The notes beneath the pieces are model-generated. The model saw only the letters and a list, made by a program, of their open reading frames with translations. It did no database searches and was not told the origin of the DNA. Of a DNA stretch of 64,000 nucleotides, positions 46,150 through 58,224 are shown in pieces (the stretch's first letter is position 1; the number at the start of each line of letters is the position of its first letter). Position numbers and translations under genes: made by a program. The stretch is from Camellia lanceoleosa (Eukaryota > Streptophyta > Magnoliopsida > Ericales > Theaceae). Location of the stretch: the NCBI GenBank assembly GCA_025200525.1, contig CM045761.1, positions 64,822,009-64,886,008 on the forward strand, written 5' to 3'.

Positions 46150-47773
46150 TATTTTTCTGAGTTCTGCCCGCTGAGCCGAGCGGGATAGTCCTCCACAAGC
46201 AAGCCCGCCGACAATAACTCTGATTTCTTCAACAGGGGGGGCAAGGTTACCTTGTGCCCGGGGTTGCTATGGAGGGCGATCATGACCTTGGTTAAGTTGT
46301 GCTGGTTGCCAGGAAAGGGTGCGCCAACGGTTGTTTCTGATGGGTTCAATCCTTTGCCTCTGCTGAGGGCAAGTTTTCGTGAACCGACTGAGACGTTCCT
46401 GACGTATCAAGCCCTCGACCTGATCTTTGAGGTTAATACACTCGTCGGTATTATGGCCGTGGTCCTGGTGAAAATGGCAGTATTTGGATTGGTCTCGCCG
46501 ATTGGAAGGAGACCGTGACAGTTGGGGCCATTTTATGGGGTAGTCTCGTTGGATCTGATTGAGGACTTGTTCCATGGGGGAATTGAGGAGCGTGTATCGT
46601 TCAAACTGGCCCGGCGGTCGGGTTAGTGCTGACCGGTCGGCTCGGGGGGGTCGATCGGTATACTGAGGTGTTTGGTTATTGTACTGGGTGTTTCTGGTTT
46701 CTGAGTCCTTTCTCTTCTCTCTGGGGGTCGAGTTTTTGGCTGTAGGATCTTGGCGAGCGGCTAGGGAATCTTCAGCGTTCATGTATTTTTGGGCTTTGGA
46801 AAGTAGGGTTGCCATGGAGGTCAGGGGGGTTTTGGAGAGGGAAAAAAGGAAATCAGATGATCGTAGGCCAACCATGAACGCCATGAGGATGACCTTGTCA
46901 TCCTTTTCCACCACCTGCAGGGCTTTGATGTTGAAGCGAGTGACAAAGCTGCGCAACGACTCCTCCTCAATCTGACGAATGTTGAGGAACTGGGTTGCCA
47001 GATGCCGTTGGCGCTGGGCTCCAATGAAATGGATGAGAAAGGAGTCACTGAGGTACTGGAAAGTAGAAACAGAGTCTGCTGGCAGTTGACTAAACTAGAG
47101 TCGAGCCGACCCCTTGAGTGTTATGGGGAAAGCCTGACACATGATTTCATCGGAGGAATGCATGAAGGATCATGGGGGTTCTGTAGGTCTCCAAGTGATC
47201 GACTGGGTCCGATGTTCTGTCGAAAGAGTCAATTGTGGGCATTTTAAACTTGGGGGGTAGAGGTTTGTCCCTGATGGAGGCAACGAATGGGGAATTGGCT
47301 GTGGTAGATGGTTTATGCTGTATGTTCTGCATGACTCCTTGGAGCTGGAGCTTCATGGCTCGGAGTTCTGCATCCCAAAGAGGAATGTTGTCACCACCGG
47401 AAGGCAGCGGGTACTGGACGTTACTGGCCTCTCTTTCAAGGGTTGGTGCCGGAACCGATGGATGCGGGGCCCGGGGTGGCGGATTTATATCAGGGAGAGG
47501 GGGTCGCAAGCCTTCCAAGTTGGGTGGATGGGGCTACTAGAGAGTATGGCTCGGGGCTCGTTCTTGGTTGGATGGGATATCTAAAGGTGGTGGAGGGGGC
47601 ATAGGAAGGTTTCTTTGGAGTAGAGCATTAATCAGGGCTTGGTTCTGCTCGGCCAAGTGGTTAATGCTGTTGGTGAGCTCAGTGAAGTATTGTGGTGGGT
47701 TGTTTGGGTTGGGAGGGTTGGCTTGGTGGTTGGCAACATTGTGGGGAGAATCTATGTATCTAGTTGTGACCAT
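46150..47773 (-). pseudogene. gag: gag of element E
   Basis: Probable start ATG at 47773 (MVTTRYIDSPHN). A Pro/Asn-rich N-terminus with LTNSINHLAEQNQALI is followed by KFKMPTIDSFDRTSDPVDHLE, then the capsid part (RSFVTRFNIKALQVVEKDD, TLLSKAQKYMNAED; 46956-46267) and a zinc-binding motif CHFHQDHGHNTDEC near 46450. Several frame changes and stops. This is the packaging protein of the element. Confidence 0.85.
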
Positions 47774-47858
47774 CCACCTTGGTAGGCGGCAGGAAAGGGT
47801 TATTGGAAAAGGGTCCCCGGCGACAATGAGCACAACTGACGCACGGAGCAAAAGGATT

Positions 47859-47874
47859 CTCACAGACAGCGCCA
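47859..47874 (-). other. Primer-binding site of element E
   Basis: Minus-strand tggcgctgtctgtgag, five bases after the end of the 5' LTR; similar to the tggcgccgtctgtggg type of Tat elements as I recall it. Confidence 0.7.
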
Positions 47875-47879
47875 ACTAA

Positions 47880-48443
47880 TGATGCTGCGTGTTCCTGACG
47901 GAACGAGTCGAACTGATCCATGTTTCCCAAACCAATGCCCGAGGTACCAAGCCCATCAAATGACCTGCACAAGAGTTCAACGGGGAGTCCCCCGGTGAAC
48001 CCTCCGACGAGCAAGTTAGAAAGAGAGATGAAATGTAGAGAAGATTAGAGATAGAAAGCTTAACCTTCTTCTTGTCTTTGACGTCTGCTTATATCCTCTA
48101 GTAATCATTTCGTTATCCCTTCTAACCTGCCATCTTGGCCGAAAATCTATGCTCTAGCTTGCCTTGTTCATGGTAAGGCCGTTTTGTCTCGACGGGGAGG
48201 GGTTATCGCAATAAATGTTGTAAGGGGCTTCATTAATGGCTGATGTGCAGTGCAATAACTTTGCAGGATCTTTGCCTGCTTATGTGGCTTGTCCTTCACC
48301 TGCCACGTGTCTAAGTGTCATTGGTTCTTAGTGTCATGTTGAGTTCCAGCCATGTTGAGTCTCATTAGTTGAATTATGTATTGGGCCCCAAGTGGTGGGC
48401 TTGAATTGTTCATAATGAGCTATGACCTTTATGGGCTTACCCA
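47880..48443 (-). repeat. 5' LTR of element E
   Basis: 564 bp; TGATGCTGCGTG... to CTTACCCA on the plus strand, so TGGGTAAG...GCAGCATCA on the coding strand. Matches 37500-38071. Confidence 0.92.
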
Positions 48444-50321
48444 TATCATATATGGACATATATATATGAAAAATATATATAAATATAAATGTCCCAAGTG
48501 GCCATGTATATTATTCACCAAACAGAGTAAACACTTTTAGGGTGCATGTGCTTCGTTACGTATTTTTTTAGTACATATTATATATTTTTATGACAAATTT
48601 TACGTAATTTTTTGAGAGAGTTATTATGATAATTTGTAATTTAAAAATAAAATTAAACATGTTTGTTGTAATATTATGTATTTTCATGGTTCAAAAATAT
48701 TTCGATGAAATAATTTGTAACATGTACCAAAAAAAGCATGTTTGTGGTAATGTTATATATTTTCATGGTTTAAAAATATTTTGATGAAATAATTTGTAAC
48801 ATGTACCGAAAAATATATAACATTACACAAAAAATATTTAATTTTATTTTTAAATTATAAATTATCGTAATTTTATTAAAAATATATAATATTTGCCAAA
48901 AAAGCCAACTTCTTGGCTTTTCAGTTTTTTTAGTCAAAAAAATCAACTTTTTTATCCAAAATAATCTAAGTTTTTGTTAAAAAAGTCACTAAAAAAATGA
49001 AAAAATTAAAAAATTAACTTTTTACTAACTTTTCAAAGTCAAAAAAAAACACAAAACAGATACCTCTTGTTCACGTCACGTGTGGTATGCCAGGATATAG
49101 GACGCAGACGAATGTGCAACTCACGAACACCTTTGTCTCATCTCCATCTTACAATCTTGGAGACTCTGTAGTTGTGGGTTTTGATAAGAAAAATAAAAAG
49201 AGAAAAAGAAATATAATATTACTTTTTATTTGATTATAATAAAAAATACGAAAAAAGAAAAAATAAGGAAATACAATCTCAATTTTTGTCTTTTATAATT
49301 TAAAGTTCGAATCCTATCAATTTTTAATTTTTTTCGAAAATACTTCAATAATTGGGCAAGCTTTAATTCAAGCTGAACGTGTTTTTTTATTTTTTATTTT
49401 TTTTTGGTGACAAATAAAAAAGAATTTTGTTCATTATATTTTATAAATATTAATAAATTATAACTGTGATTCCCATCATTTATTTTTTAAAATCGTTTTA
49501 AGGAGAGTGATTGATGCGATTAAAATTATAATAACTGAATTGACACAAATCATAAACCGCATAAACTATATGTTTAGTTTGTCTTAAAAGAATAGTGAAT
49601 ACAAAAGGGGGGGAAGATATTAAGACATTTCCAATGGATTGACATCTCCAATTGTTTGATTAGTAAGATTATAACATTGGATTGAAATTGTTAGTCTATG
49701 GACTCAATTCTATGTTTGATTGTAAATTTTATTAACAGAATTACATGTATAGCGGATATTCAATCCGATAAAATTAACAAATTTTTAATATTGAGAGGGG
49801 ATAGAGATCATAATTTTAAGTATAAAAGAAAAAATGAAATAAATACATAATAAACTGTTATTTCATTAATTTAATTGAATAACTAATCCTATACTCGTTT
49901 ATGGAATTTTTAGTGTCAACTAGTTAATGGATTTTTGCTTTTTATCCAGTCGAGAATGATCCACTTTTATTTTCTTTTTCTTTTTAACTGAGATTGGATT
50001 TTAGATTTGTAGAAGTAATTATGGAGTGAAAAATAAAAGAAAAAGACAATTAAACAGAAGGGTTTTTTTTTTCCTCTCAAAAAATCCAAATTGGATATAG
50101 AACATGGTCCACCAAATAAAAACCAAAAACATAGGACAAAAAACCAGCATCTACAAATTTTCTGCCACATTTTTTGTTCACATCTTTCACATATACAATC
50201 TGTTTGGGTATTGCTTCATTACAAAGAAAAAGTTTTGAGCAACTTTTCATGAATTCACAATAGGTCATGTATTGAAACTCGAAACCATAAAAGCTCAAAG
50301 ACAAGAAGAAGCAACACAACA
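48444..50321. other. AT-rich DNA with a palindromic element, upstream of 50322
   Basis: 48540-49065 looks like a non-autonomous element: arms taatttgtaatttaaaaataaaattaaa and its inverse near 48830-48870, with an internal 79-bp tandem duplication (catgtttgttgtaat at 48658 and catgtttgtggtaat at 48737). The remainder is AT-rich. About 300 bp before 50322 is plausibly the promoter and leader of the small gene, but no clear TATA box could be fixed. Confidence 0.5.
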
Positions 50322-50642
50322 ATGACTTGGGTAGCTAATGGACTTGGGATTTCACCAGCCATGGCTCCTTCTATTAGCCCACAAGACGAGCTTCGTTTCT
50401 TGCATGACCGGCACTACGCCTTGCATGGCAGGATCTTGGTATTCACCGTAGCTGCTATTTTCACTCTCCTTCTTATATTCTTCATCTTCGTCGTGCCTTG
50501 TTACCTCAGGCGACGCGCTGCATCAGAAACTTCGGAGCCTTTCAGGTGGTGGAATTACCCTCTACTTATGCTAACAACTCGAAGGACTAATCCGCCAGAG
50601 ACGCCACAGAGATTGGAGGATGAGTTGGAGAGAAGGTACTAA
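50322..50642 (+). CDS. Small single-helix membrane protein, ATL-N-terminus-like, no RING
   Basis: An intact 106-residue intronless ORF with start context aacaATGac and stop TAA. Residues about 37-61 (ILVFTVAAIFTLLLIFFIFVV) form one strong transmembrane helix. The preceding RHYALHGR and the following CYLRRRAA (positive-inside) suggest the C-terminus is cytosolic. HYALHGR plus helix resembles the start of plant RING-H2 ATL ubiquitin ligases, where a similar stretch precedes the helix, but no GLD or RING-H2 cysteine/histidine motif follows. The C-terminal 40 residues are polar (RTNPPETPQRLEDELERRY). It may be a plant-specific small membrane protein of unknown function or an ATL derivative without RING. 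It looks like a host gene, since it is intact amid decayed elements. Confidence 0.7.
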   Translation: MTWVANGLGISPAMAPSISPQDELRFLHDRHYALHGRILVFTVAAIFTLLLIFFIFVVPCYLRRRAASETSEPFRWWNYPLLMLTTRRTNPPETPQRLEDELERRY

Positions 50643-50929
50643 TAGTCTAGTAGTAGCTTGGAAGTGGGAGTGTTTTTGTTTAAAAATTTACAAATGGGTT
50701 ACAGGTTAGAGGAGTGAAACTCATATGCGTAGAACTCACATGTTGTCTCTGATTTTATATATATATATATATAATATGTTGTTTTTGTTCACAAGTCTTA
50801 GATTTGGAGCACGTTTTGTTTTTGTGGCTTAGCAGAATAATAAGAGGGAAAAGTACACTAATACCGAAAAACTTCTGCACGGAACGGAAGACAGATTCTC
50901 TGTCTTGAAATCTTTGTACCTTATAAGGA
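50643..50929 (+). other. 3' flank of the small membrane-protein gene
   Basis: AT-rich with a TA run at 50757-50774; probable 3' untranslated region. No distinct signal. Confidence 0.4.
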
Positions 50930-51580
50930 TATTCGTGGTTTGGTTACAATCAGGAATCTTCAATTCGTTATTTGGTCATCGGATTGGCGAATTGAAAGAA
51001 ATCAATTCGTATCCATCCGTCAAATTGGCAAATGCGGATTGAACTAATTAGCGGATGAATACGAATTAGTTTAGCGATTTAAACTTTTACAAATTTTGAA
51101 CATAATATAATTTGTCAACATTTTTTTTTTTTAATAACAATCCAACTTAACATAACCAAAAGATTATCAAATAAATTGTTAAATACCAATAATAAATACA
51201 TATAAGAAAATCATGCATTATTAAAACTATTTCATTATTTTTTATATTCAAAAACTATTTAATTTGATTTTTTTTTTAAAAATAACAAAATTAAACCTTA
51301 TATTGCCTACACAAAAATACCAAATATAACATTTGTCATTTGATAAAAAAAAATTAAAATTAAAAACACAAAGTCTTACAAATTATTAAGGGTGCTCACG
51401 GTTTGACGATTCGGTTGTAACCAAATGAACCTTAAATCCACCATCCGTCTAGAATTAGGCAGATTGAAAAAAATCAATCCGCAACCGTCTGCTTGTCATC
51501 ATGCATCCGTCCAAAATGCGACAAATCAGTTTGGTTCGCTCAATTTGCATGGATCGAAATATCCACTGAACACCTAGGGA
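50930..51580. mobile_element. Mutator-like non-autonomous element (copy 2)
   Basis: Shares with 26322-27220 the words gtttggttacaa, gaaagaaatcaattcg, attgaaaaaaatcaatccgcaa and ccatccgtc in the same order and orientation. Ends are aaggatattcgtgg and, inverse, taggtgttcagtgg. A shorter sub-element with start taagggtgctcacgg lies at 51387. No target duplication is seen. Non-coding. Confidence 0.55.
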
Positions 51581-52282
51581 TGGCAATTTAAAAATAAACC
51601 AACAACCAAATTGGGAATGAATTGATTTCCTTTTTTTTAAAAAAAAAAAAAAAAAAAGATTTGGATGGGAATCAAAATTAAAAAAATCATATCAATACAT
51701 ATGGATCGGGGGGAAGTCCCCAACCCGCCCACCCCCCATCCCCCCCCCCCCCATCCGATTTATCCCCCGATATTAAATTATATTTTACCCTTATATATAT
51801 ATATATTTTATATAGATAAACAAATATATATAAACAAAAATTGTTAAATTATTTTTATATAAAATAATAAAACAAATAAAAAATATAAAAATTAAACATT
51901 AATATTTTAAAAAAATATATAAAAAATAAAAAAAAACAAACAAGGTAATAAGGTATATTAGTTAGTCCCAAGATATTAATAGTCCCAAGGCTACCTCTCA
52001 AAACAAACACCCTATATACTAGTCCTAAGGTATTAGTAATCATAATCCCCTTGCTATAACCCCAAACAAATGGGGCCTCAGATCTCATCTCTCTCTCATC
52101 CACGATAAGTTTTTTGATTTTTTTTTTTTTCAGATTAGTTTCACAATTTTTTTTTTGTTTTTGTTTTTAGATCTGTTTCAGATCTCATCTATCGCAGATG
52201 ATGGTTGTATTTAATTTATTTTTTGATGATGATGATGTTGTTGTATTTCGGGTCAAGAAAATTCAACTATGAACATCCCTAG
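51577..52282. mobile_element. Short inverted-repeat element cluster
   Basis: ctagggatggcaat at 51577 and the inverse ctagggatgttcat at about 52282 form short inverted repeats. Inside, caaggtaataaggtat (about 51940) and the inverse of accttaggactag-type sequence (about 52025) suggest a second nested element. A C-rich run lies at 51735-51752. Non-coding. Confidence 0.4.
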
Positions 52283-52722
52283 TACCTTACAATACTGCGT
52301 TTTTAATTGCATGATCATATTTCAAAATTCCAGACATAACTTATGGCTGGAGTGAATTAAATCAGGATGATAGAAATTTTGAAGACAAGATAAAATCAAG
52401 ATTAACTAAGAATTATACAATTGAGAGGTGTTGGAAAAATTATTGTGTGCTTAATACATAAAAGATACAATTGAAGTGACTGAAATTCATAAAATCAAGA
52501 GATGTAATTCCAATTTGTGTGCTTAAGAGAGCACAGATTTGGTATTCTACGAAGAACTACAACAAGAACTACTTGGTTCTACTACTCGTACAATTTGTGG
52601 AACTAAATGAATACAGATTCCTAAGATGAAAAGCCGATACATTAATACAGATTCCTAAGATGAAAAACCAATACATTACCCACCTCGAGCTGGCCGAAAG
52701 ATCACTGTAAATTTGCTTGAAA

Positions 52723-54634
52723 TCAGAAGATAAGACTGCCCACCAACACAGAAGCAAGGGGAACTGTGAGATTGTCATCAAGCTCAGTGCTTAAAGCGTG
52801 GGATTCAACCAGTGTTGCTGCGAGAGACACAACCAAGAAACCCAAACACATTTCCCAACTTTCTTGAACGTATCCGAACAAAGAAAAATAGTGCATGAAC
52901 CTGCAATGACGCAATTTATTAGCGGCAATCAATCAATCTGAGTTACTGCAGATACCAACAAGCAAAAGTTACCCAATAGATGCTATGAAACCGGCAGTTG
53001 CCATTGCAAGGCTACCAGCAATGGATTTGTTTCTGTTGTAGGGAATTTTCTGAATGCCAAATCGCCTTCCAACAATGTCGGCTATACCTGAAACAAATCG
53101 AGTTTTGAAAGAAAAAATATTGGCAATATCAGTTTAAAAGTCCCATGGAAATTAAGTTAACAAATTTCAGAGTAATAAACTCAAAAAACAGTACCGTCTC
53201 CAGCACAAAGGTTGCAAATCGCTGCAATTGCGATTGGAGAACTCCTCCAATAAATAGCACAAGACAAAGTAATTGTCGCAGCGTAGTATAGCGGGCCCTT
53301 CAGAAGTTCCCTGATCCATCAAGGAAAAATTGAGTTCTATGTAAAAGAACAAATGGAAGAAAATATATATGCTAGTTCATATGTTGTGTCTTAGCCAAGA
53401 CCAGTAAAATTTGGACCAACGTGAGCCAAGCGTGTGCTTAATTAGTCCATAGAATTGATTTGCCCATATTTCACCAAACAATCGTATTTTTATGTTGAAA
53501 TCGTACACTCCTAACTTGACTGATATAGACTAGTGATAAAACCTTACAGCACACCAGAAAGTGAAAAAGAAAAACGTCACAAAACATAAAAAAAAACTTG
53601 ATCATTTTCTTCCCATAAACTCACTGGTGATTTTCATCATTGCATGTACTATTCTATATATTTTGCTGAAGTATCATAATGGACTATGTTATTTCAACTA
53701 AATAACACATCTATACCAGCTATCCATGCCTAATCAAGCCAAAATTCGTGTCCCTCAACATAGGCAAGCTTGAAATACATGCTCCAGATTAGCTTATTTA
53801 ATAGTCAGAAAAGCTTGAATGAACTTCTTTTTTTTTTCTCCTTTTCAATACAAGTAATATTAAAAAATAGAAATAAAAGGTTGAATAAACTTCCTAATGA
53901 GCTGTGCCCGATTTGTTTACGATCAACTTGGTCCATTGCAGTTCAACAATAAAAAGGGTTCTTTTCACCAGATTTGAATCTGAGGGCAGTTTGTTTTGTT
54001 TTTTAGAAACTGTTTAACCTAGTCTAGATGCATCTAAAAAGTAAAATTAGGTTGACTAAAATATGAAAAAAGTTCACTGAAAAGAAAAAAAAAAATCATC
54101 AAAGGCAGCACATTTCCATGTTTATTATTATTATTAATTTTTATCTTTAGTGTGTTTTTTTCCCCTAAAAAATTTGACTAAAATATGAAAAGAGTTTACT
54201 AAATATATAATAATAATAATAATAAATAAAACAAAATAAAATAACAACCTCAAAAACAGTTTTCGAAAACTAAATCAATGAATAGATCAGAAAACAATTT
54301 TTGCAAACCAAACCAAACAGAAATACTGAATGAATCATTCTTCCAGATACGTAACCTGTAGTCTCCAAATCTGCTCATTGACTTGACTGTAGCCTCATCC
54401 TTCCATATACCAAGTCCGATTAGAAGCATCTTTATTATATTTAAACCAGGAATAAGAGAGGCTATAACTGCTCCCTGATGACCAGAACTGAAATGGTAAT
54501 TAATAGCTGAATCAGAGAGCAGATATGAGATAGAACTAAAAGCTTCTCTGATCATGTTAATATTACCTGAATAGTGGCCAGCAAAGCATGAAAACTAGCC
54601 CAACGCTCACATGCACAAGCTTCCTATTTAGTGT
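52723..54634 (-). CDS. Phytol/farnesol kinase family protein, last five exons (5' exon not in view)
   Basis: I place five exons on the minus strand: 54634-54567, 54487-54356, 53310-53195, 53087-52973 and 52900-52723 (stop TGA). All introns are GT-AG, phases agree and no stop interrupts the 202 codons. Motifs are LNRKLVHVSVGLVFML, GLNIIKMLLIGLGIWKDEATVKSMSR, ICNLCAGDG|IADIVGRRFG and LDDNLTVPLASVL. The family comprises polytopic chloroplast kinases that phosphorylate phytol (VTE5) or farnesol (FOLK) with CTP or another nucleotide; LCAGDG...DIVGRRFG is the CTP-kinase signature. I lean to the FOLK/'phytol kinase 3' branch without proof. Family proteins are about 300 residues, so exon 1 (transit peptide and first helices) is missing. 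It may lie beyond 64000 across a huge intron or be lost. Confidence 0.88.
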
Positions 54635-55269
54635 CTTAACATGGAAAATATAGGTTAATAAACAATTATATGAACAGGATATAAAGCATGTATGGACAAT
54701 GGTTTCAAAAAAAACTAATTTGGAGACATCCATAACAAAATAGAACTTGTTATTAACAATATCCATCACAAAATGGAAACCATGTCAATCAAATTGCTTT
54801 TATCAGATTCTCACAGGGTAATGACATCAAGAACTTCAAACCAATAGAAATATGAGATACAGAAATTTTAGTTCAATGCACACATTATGTCATGTAATTT
54901 GGATCATGCTTAAAACTAAACAAAAATACTAAAAATCATTTTGAACCTCACTAAATATGATTCTGAAATAAAAACATGTGTATCGGTATGTTTTCCTAAA
55001 GTTGTGCAAAGAATTAAAAAAATCACAGTTCTAGTTACCACCACCATTACACTACAGCCGTTACACCCCGCAACTGCACCAATGCTACCGTTACCGTTAT
55101 AATAACCGCCACCGTTATTTAAAACCTTGTATGTAACAGAAAGCCTTGAAATCGACGTATGTTTTCCACAACAAAAATTTAATTGCAATTCTTTCATCAC
55201 TAAAACTGACAAAGAGAGAACTTCGGAAAATACTTGCCAATCATGGATGCACTGACTTCATCACTCCCT
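54635..55269. other. Upstream side of the kinase exons
   Basis: No first exon is recognised. 55040-55130 contains ggtggcggttattataacggtaac-type short repeats, probably another small element. A minus-strand block between 56160 and 55205, interrupted by the element at 55279, can be read as SGSDEVSASMIG, but its role is unclear. Confidence 0.35.
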
Positions 55270-55278
55270 GAATCCGCC

Positions 55279-56103
55279 CTATGAAGCACGGATACTTCAA
55301 ATAGGGTGATGTATCCGTATCGGATACCGATACTTTTTGGATACTCGTGGATACGTATCGGATACTTATTAAGAATATCGGGTACTTCTTAATTATTTTT
55401 TCATTAATTTTGGAGTATTGGATACTTCATTTTTGAAGTATCAGATATTTCAAGTCATGTTTACTTGTTTTATGAAATTAGAATTGTAACATTTCTTGCA
55501 TAGTAATATAATATAATATAATATAATTGCAAGTATAAATATAAGAATATTTTTCTAATACTTTGTTAAGTTCTTCGATAAGAAGAGTATAGTGAGTTAA
55601 ATAATAGAATTTATCAAACTGATGTATCTTAATTATTTCATGCATGTCCCCTATAACTACATAGAAAGTAAGAACTAACAAGAGAATATAATAATGGTAA
55701 AATTAATTATCAATAAATAAATAAGCAAGTAAAGTTGAATACAATATTTTTCACTAATGTCAAAGGAAAAAGCATAGGGACAAGTTATGAATTATTCTAT
55801 TATTGTAATATAAATATATTAAACTTAATATTGAAATGAAATATTTGCAAGACCTATTAAAAATTTAAGAAGTAAACAAGCTACTAGTTTAAATTAATAC
55901 AAAGTTCTTAAAAGTTAATATTTTGCATTATAAAATTACATTGTGATTTCTCAACGATCTTTAGCTTATGTGTAACTCACTATTAATAATTTTAAAAAAT
56001 ATATTTTTCACAAACATATCCTAACCGTACTGGTATCCTATTTTTTTAGGTTTTGTCGTATCGCCGTATCCGTATCATGTCGTATCCGTATCTATGCTTC
56101 CTA
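55279..56103. mobile_element. Mutator-like non-autonomous element, 825 bp
   Basis: Perfect 9-bp target duplication gaatccgcc (55270-55278 and 56104-56112). Inverted ends ctatgaagcacggatac and taggaagcatagatac are followed on both sides by gtatccgtatcgg-type words. Interior AT-rich and non-coding. Confidence 0.85.
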
Positions 56104-56149
56104 GAATCCGCCTTGCAATTTGAGGTTGTTAATCTGCCAAATTCAAAGT

Positions 56150-56760
56150 GAAGATTGTAAGGATACATGGTTTATACCATGTATTGGTAGCCTATGATCA
56201 TGTATGTTGGGAGTTCCTTCTCTTAATTATGCACAAGATGGGTGTCAAGCCGATGGTGGAGGTGGATTCAATTTTTTGTCTACAGTTATGTCATCGATCA
56301 TGGTGAATTGGGTCCCCGTGAATTTCTTTCCTGGTTCGAGAGGTCTGAGCAATCTCTGTATCCTTTCTTTTTCATCTTTGTGATGGAGGTTCATAGTAGC
56401 ATGTTGGAAAGGGTGGTCACTGGGGGCCTCATTTATTTGTTTTTGATAAATATTACTGGGGTCCTTATTCATGGCTTTGAGGTTGTTAATAATAATTATT
56501 TCCAATGTACCTAAAAAAAAGGTTTGTTAATGATAAGGGAAGGCAGCAGCAGATTCATTGTCTCATCACCTATTTGCTGATGGTACTCTTCTTTTTTGTG
56601 ATGTCAAGGAAGAGTTGTGGTGGCTTGAGAGGTATGCAATTGTGTTTTGAGGTTGCTTCTAGTTTGCATGTTAACTTGGCTAAAATAGCTATTAATAAAG
56701 TTGGTGATTTAGATACCATGGAGCTATGTAGCATGGACATGGCAAACTTAGTGCTGTAGC
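56150..56760 (+). pseudogene. LINE reverse transcriptase relic
   Basis: In changing plus-strand frames one reads AYDHVCWEFLL (about 56188), FFFIFVMEVHSSMLERV (56360-56420), HLLFADGTLLFCDVKEELWW (from about 56561) and SLHVNLAKIAINKVGDL. These match, in order, the non-LTR RT domains that usually read AYD.V.W, a PL.P.LF...M block, FADD and VNL.KS. The catalytic FADD is FADG here. Several frameshifts; no 5' part and no clear poly-A end. Confidence 0.8.
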
Positions 56761-58224
56761 AGTGTTAGAAACGGGGACACACCATGGACACGTGACGTGT
56801 CCCCATTTTTTTTTTTGTTTTTTTTGGTATGGGACACGGCAGGAACATGGCAAGGAAATCAGAAAAGTAGAAAGAGAGAAGAGAGGAGTGACCTAGTATT
56901 TTCCCTAACTAGACGAGACGACGAATTCTACAAGCAATGACCTTGATGTTCATCTCTCTCGCCTTCAATCTCGACAAACTCCGACGAGCGACGCCTTTGA
57001 TCGAGCTCTCTCTCTCTCTCACTCGCTTCGCGAGCTCTGTTTCTCTCTTCTCTCTCTTCGCTGCTTCGATCTACATATATATATATATATTATAACCTAG
57101 AATATTATATAGATATATATGTATGTATATATTTTTTTATTTATGTTTTTATAAATTATACTTATATATGTATATATATGTTTTTATTTGTATATTATAT
57201 ATATAGCCTTTATAAATTACATATATATCTGCTTTAATTTATATATTACTAGCGGTTGGGCACACACGATGTGTGCAAATTAAAACAATATTATTTTTTT
57301 AAAAAAAAATATTATACATCACAAATTTATCAAAAAAATAAATAGAGAATACTTACAATTTTGATATAAACAAAATAAAATAATAATTCTTAAAAAAAAG
57401 TACTCTTTAAAAATTATAAATCCAAGATTCTTCGAATATTTATAGTCAAATAGATTTGATATACACACAGAAATATAAACAATTATAGTGAATTTTTTTA
57501 TATATAAACGAAGTGAAATAATAGTCAAATATTTTACTAAGGAACTTGATAATATAATTAAACTTTCCATCTTCTTTTATTTTTTAATGAAGAAAATAAA
57601 AATTATAATTAAATTAGTACACACAAAATAGAAAAATACAAACCTAAGACTGCCAAAACACTTACAATCAAAGAAATTTATACAAAAAATAACATAGCAA
57701 AAACCAAAAAAAAAAAAACTATTTTAAAAATAAAAAAATAATAATAAAAGCCTTAAAAGCACTGGACACCAAAAAAAGGCTACTTCAACAAACAAATCAA
57801 TTTTTTAAAAATAGAATTTATATATAAAAAACAAACAAAAACTTAAAAAGGTGAAATAGGAACAAAAAAAATTGAATATAATTTTTTTTTATAAAAAAAT
57901 GAATATAAAAACATAAAAACACATAAAATAGAAAAATACGAACTTGACTCTTATAACACTTATAGATATATTTTATTTTCATTTTACCTAATTTTTTTTT
58001 CTTTTCAAATCTCTCTCCAAATCCTCCAATCTAAACACAGTAATAGTTACAATTCTATTACTTGAGTCTTTGCCTTGATCAGCTATTATGAAACATTTTA
58101 TACATGAATACAAACATTTTTAATATTATATTTTATACTAATTAATGATTAACATTCATAATGTTTGATGATTAAATTGAGGTCTTAAAATAGAGTAAAT
58201 TATTCACACCATTGTTTGCCAAGG
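56761..58224. other. AT-rich DNA with small repeats
   Basis: 56775-56805 holds an inverted repeat (ggggacac ... gtgtcccc). 56960-57070 is CT-rich and leader-like, followed by (TA)n to about 57240. An actagcggttgggcac motif at about 57247 resembles the start of a common plant small element. No gene. Confidence 0.4.

Larger units (their letters stand above)
37500..48443 (-). mobile_element. Element E: complete Tat-lineage Ty3/gypsy retrotransposon, decayed
   Basis: A 10.9-kb minus-strand element with direct LTRs 48443-47880 (5') and 38071-37500 (3'). The order on the minus strand is primer site, gag, protease, reverse transcriptase, RNase H, second RNase H, integrase, 50-bp tandem array, an antisense gene (plus strand), 46-bp tandem array, 3' LTR. 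The RT words (DLNRACPKDSYPLPRID, FMDAFSEYNQI), the protease VDNGSS and the extra RNase H place it in the Tat lineage. Nearly every coding block is broken by stops and frame changes. The 5-bp flanks (attga left, tatca right) do not match, so the target duplication has decayed or the termini have recombined. Confidence 0.9.

Noticed and set aside
54916..55212. 98-residue minus-strand ORF as the first exon of the kinase gene
   Set aside because: The sequence is an Asn/Gly repeat from ataacggtggc-type DNA with no transit-peptide or kinase similarity and no donor in phase.
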